In this document: positions 4,124 through 6,693 of the stretch, one piece after another
Position numbering within the stretch: position 1 is the first letter of the stretch
Layout: every line of letters starts with the position of its first letter
Assembly: GCA_902801805.1 (NCBI GenBank)
Contig: CADCJP010000045.1
Coordinates: forward strand, 1 to 6,693
Source: an uncultured Erysipelotrichaceae bacterium
Lineage (GTDB): Bacteria; Bacillota_I; Bacilli_A; RFN20; CAG-826
Direction: 5' to 3'
Length of the DNA stretch: 6,693 nt
Made by a program: the position numbers and the translations under genes
The notes under the pieces: generated by a model
Told to the model about the DNA's origin: nothing
The model's input: the letters and a program-made list of their open reading frames with translations, nothing else
Databases searched by the model: none

Positions 4124-6693
4124 TATTTGACCACCTCAGCGCATCTCTTACATAAGTAAGTGCCATCTTCTTGAAGGACTGCATCACTTTCATAGTTCCA
4201 GCATCTTTCACAGAAATGACCTGGGTGATGAATAACCTTAACTTGGGTATTTTGATAATTAGCACCATCGTTTTCTTCTTCGTTAATTTCACTAACGACG
4301 AATAATTGGTTTCTAAGCTTCTTATCAAAACTATTAAATAGTTTTCTTAAGTCTTCATTATTGAATTTCACGCTGACATAAGCTTCTTGAGCGGAACCAA
4401 TAACTTTGTTATTTCTCGCTTCTTCTAAAGCTTTTAAGACATCATCTCTTAAGAGTTTGAAGTTATCGTATTCTTTTAAGAGTTCAGCGTTAACTTCGTG
4501 ATATTTTGGATAATCGTAATATTGAGGATTGGCTTTTCTTTCGCCTGGCATATTACGGTTAAATTCATCCATTGTGAATGGAAGGATTGGGTTAAGAAGT
4601 CTTAATAATGTTTCACCGACTACGTATAAAGCGGTTTGCACTTGTCTTCTTCTTAAGGAATCCTTAGCTTCACAGTAAAGCACATCTTTATTGATGTCTA
4701 AATAGAAGCTACTTAAGTCTGTGGACATGAATGTCATGATGTCGCTTGTGGCTTCACCGAAGTTATATTTATCAAAAGCTTCTGTGACATTCTTAACTAA
4801 TAAGTTAAGAGCTTCTAAGATATATTGATCTGGTTTGGCAAATTCATTCACTTTAGTGGCAGGATCAAAGTCCACCAAGTTCCAAGAAATGAATTTGAGA
4901 GTATTTCTAATCTTACGATATTGGTCAGCCACTTGTTTGATTAAGTTTTCACCAATACGGACGTCTTGTTGATAATCAACACTAGCGACCCAAAGTCTTA
5001 AGATATCAGCGCCGTACACATTAGCAATCTTTGTCGGATCAACGCCGTTACCTTTAGACTTGTGCATTTGTTCACCGTGTTCGTCTAAAACCCAACCATG
5101 AGAAACGACATTCTTAAATGGCGCGACGTCATGAGTGGCAACACTTAAAATAAGTGAGGAGTTAAACCAACCACGATATTGGTCACTACCTTCAAGATAT
5201 AAATCACTTGGATATTGGATACCTCTATCGTTTAAGACACCATTCCAAGAGGAACCACTGTCGAACCAAACGTCCATAATGTCTTTTTCTTTGACGAATT
5301 TACCGTTTGGAGAATGTGGATTTGTATAGCCTTCTGGTAATAAGTCTTTAGCGTCTCTTTCATACCAAATGTTACTACCAAACTCTTTAAAGAGTTTAGC
5401 GACATGGTCGAATACTGCTTTATCGATGATTGGTGTTTCATCTTCAGCGTAGAAGATTGGGATTGGGACACCCCACGCTCTTTGACGGGAAATACACCAG
5501 TCAGCGCGGTCTTTAATCATATTCACCATTCTGGTTTCACCCCAGGCTGGATACCATTTAACGTTATGGATTTCGTTTAAGAGTTTTTCTCTAATTGGTT
5601 CAATTGAGCAGAACCATTGTTTGGTGGCTCTGAAGATGACTGGTTTATGTGTTCTCCAGTCATGTGGATAGCTATGGGTAAATGTTGTGTGCTTTAATAA
5701 GGCACCATTTTCCGTTAAGATTTCTAAAACAACATCGTTAGCTTTTTCATAGAAAAGACCTTCGAGTCTTTCGCCTGTACCTTTCATTAATTTACCGTGT
5801 TCATCCACTGGGCAATATGGTTCTAATCCTCTATTTGGATATTTTAAGCAGACTTGATAGTCTTCCACACCATGTCCAGGAGCGGTATGAACTAAGCCAG
5901 TACCAGCGTCATCGGTAACGTGTGTACCAACAATGACCAAGGAATCTCTATCATAGAATGGGTGTTTACAGACAACGAACTCTAATTCACTACCTTTGAA
6001 GCGTTTGATGAGTTCACATTTCTCTAAATCTAGTTCTTCTTTAAGTTTATCGGCGAATTCAGCAAGGAAAACAAGTTTTCCAAGATTTGTATCGTACTCA
6101 CCATAAACGAAGTCAGGATGAGCGGAAATCGCTAAGTTAGCTGGTAATGTCCATGGAGTGGTTGTCCAGATGACGAGTCTAAGGCGACATAAATACTATG
6201 TGATAAGACATCAGCGTATTCGATTTCCGCTTCCGCTAAAGCGGATTCACTACTTGGTGACCAATAAACTGGTTTTAAGCCTTTATAAATTAAGCCTTGA
6301 AGAGCCATGGAAGCGAAGACTTCAATTTGTCTAGCCTCATACTCTTTTTTAAGTGTTAAGTATGGATGATCAAAATCGCCTAATAAGCCTAAGCGTCTGA
6401 CTTGTTCTTTTTGTTTGGCAACTTGTGTTAATGCGTATTCTTCACATTTCTTACGGAATTCAGTAAGTGGAATAGCTTTTCTATCAACACCACTTTTAGT
6501 GACCATGTTTTCAATTGGAAGACCATGTGTATCCCAACCAAAGACAAATGGTGTCTTATAGCCTTGCATATTCTTATATCTGACCACTAAGTCTTTAAGA
6601 ATACGGTTAAGCATATGACCACAGTGCATATCGCCGTTCGCGTATGGAGGACCATCATGTAAAACGAATTCTTTGGCCTCTTTACGATTGAGG
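4123..6693 (-). pseudogene. ileS: Isoleucyl-tRNA synthetase, frameshifted by an internal lesion and cut at its 5' end by the window
   Basis: Charges tRNA-Ile with isoleucine and edits mischarged valine; normally essential. Two frames together give one IleRS of about 855 visible residues. The upstream part (6693 down to about 6180) has [20 protein letters not shown] (HIGH motif as HCGH, 6615-6626), [10 protein letters not shown] and [18 protein letters not shown]. The downstream part (about 6177 to 4123) has [14 protein letters not shown] and GTGLVHTAPGHGVEDY (editing domain), DWCISRQRAWGVPIP, DVWFDSGSSW, GSDQYRGWF, the KMSKS motif as QMHKS (5056-5070), the anticodon-binding domain, and a C-terminal zinc site CERC...CKRC. 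The parts meet near 6175-6186, where the frame changes and about 15 residues usual between YVAF and VIWTTTPW are absent. The first part would run to a stop at 6132. No slippery heptamer is seen, so programmed frameshifting is unlikely. About 40 N-terminal residues lie outside the window. Identity is certain; whether the break is real is not. Confidence 0.85.
6175..6198 (-). other. Frame-break junction in ileS
   Basis: Reading leftward, the upstream frame is conserved through GTC GCC TTA (to 6180) and the downstream frame is conserved from CTC GTC ATC TGG (from 6177). The downstream frame has a TAG at 6196-6198, so it cannot extend further upstream. The shift corresponds to a net loss of 3n+1 bases, probably 40-50, in the strand that enters the editing domain. 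Confidence 0.7.

Noticed and set aside
3494..5471. Open frames at 3494-3727 and 5135-5329 (+) and at 4095-4328 and 5232-5471 (-)
   Set aside because: They lie inside the strongly conserved lspA and ileS coding regions in other frames and show no family resemblance.
6132..6195. Programmed ribosomal frameshift in ileS
   Set aside because: No slippery heptamer or downstream structure is evident, and conserved residues are missing at the junction, which frameshifting alone would not explain.

Overview
This is a low-GC bacterial window that looks like an uncultured Bacillota, or an Acholeplasma/Erysipelotrichia-like relative. The supporting signs are an RNase HIII, the order ileS-lspA-rluD, and A/T-rich codon choice. 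TGA is a stop (it ends rluD) and Trp is TGG, so the Mycoplasma/Spiroplasma code 4 does not apply. The genus is not determinable from the sequence alone.

Layout, left to right. The 3' part of rnhC (RNase HIII, + strand) enters from the left edge and stops at 704. An IS200/IS605-type element follows (about 705-2553). It has a left-end hairpin (714-734), a promoter with an operator-like palindrome (about 812-848), a decayed tnpA Y1 transposase (857-1103), an intact tnpB (1106-2551), and a right-end hairpin (2528-2548). The right-end hairpin matches the left one at 17 of 21 positions. The last 90 bp of tnpB carry two further perfect inverted repeats, so the 3' end of tnpB plus the right end looks like an omega-RNA (reRNA) scaffold. 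On the - strand, an operon-like block runs from the right edge inward: ileS (broken by an internal lesion near 6180), lspA (overlapping ileS by one base), and rluD (22 nt further on). rluD ends five bases from the right-end hairpin.

How it works together. The - strand genes are housekeeping: isoleucine charging of tRNA, lipoprotein signal peptide removal, and 23S rRNA pseudouridylation. rnhC removes RNA from DNA. The element fills the tiny gap between the convergent rnhC and rluD. Its transposase has lost its N-terminal half, while the TnpB-like RNA-guided nuclease and its presumed guide RNA stay intact. That TnpB is atypical: the usual Glu of RuvC-II is Gly (followed by Asp) and the four-Cys zinc ribbon is missing.

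The points most worth a second look are the tnpB/omega-RNA module that outlived its transposase, the non-canonical RuvC site, and the ileS lesion. That lesion removes about 15 residues plus the frame from an essential gene, so it is either a real pseudogene or a sequence error.
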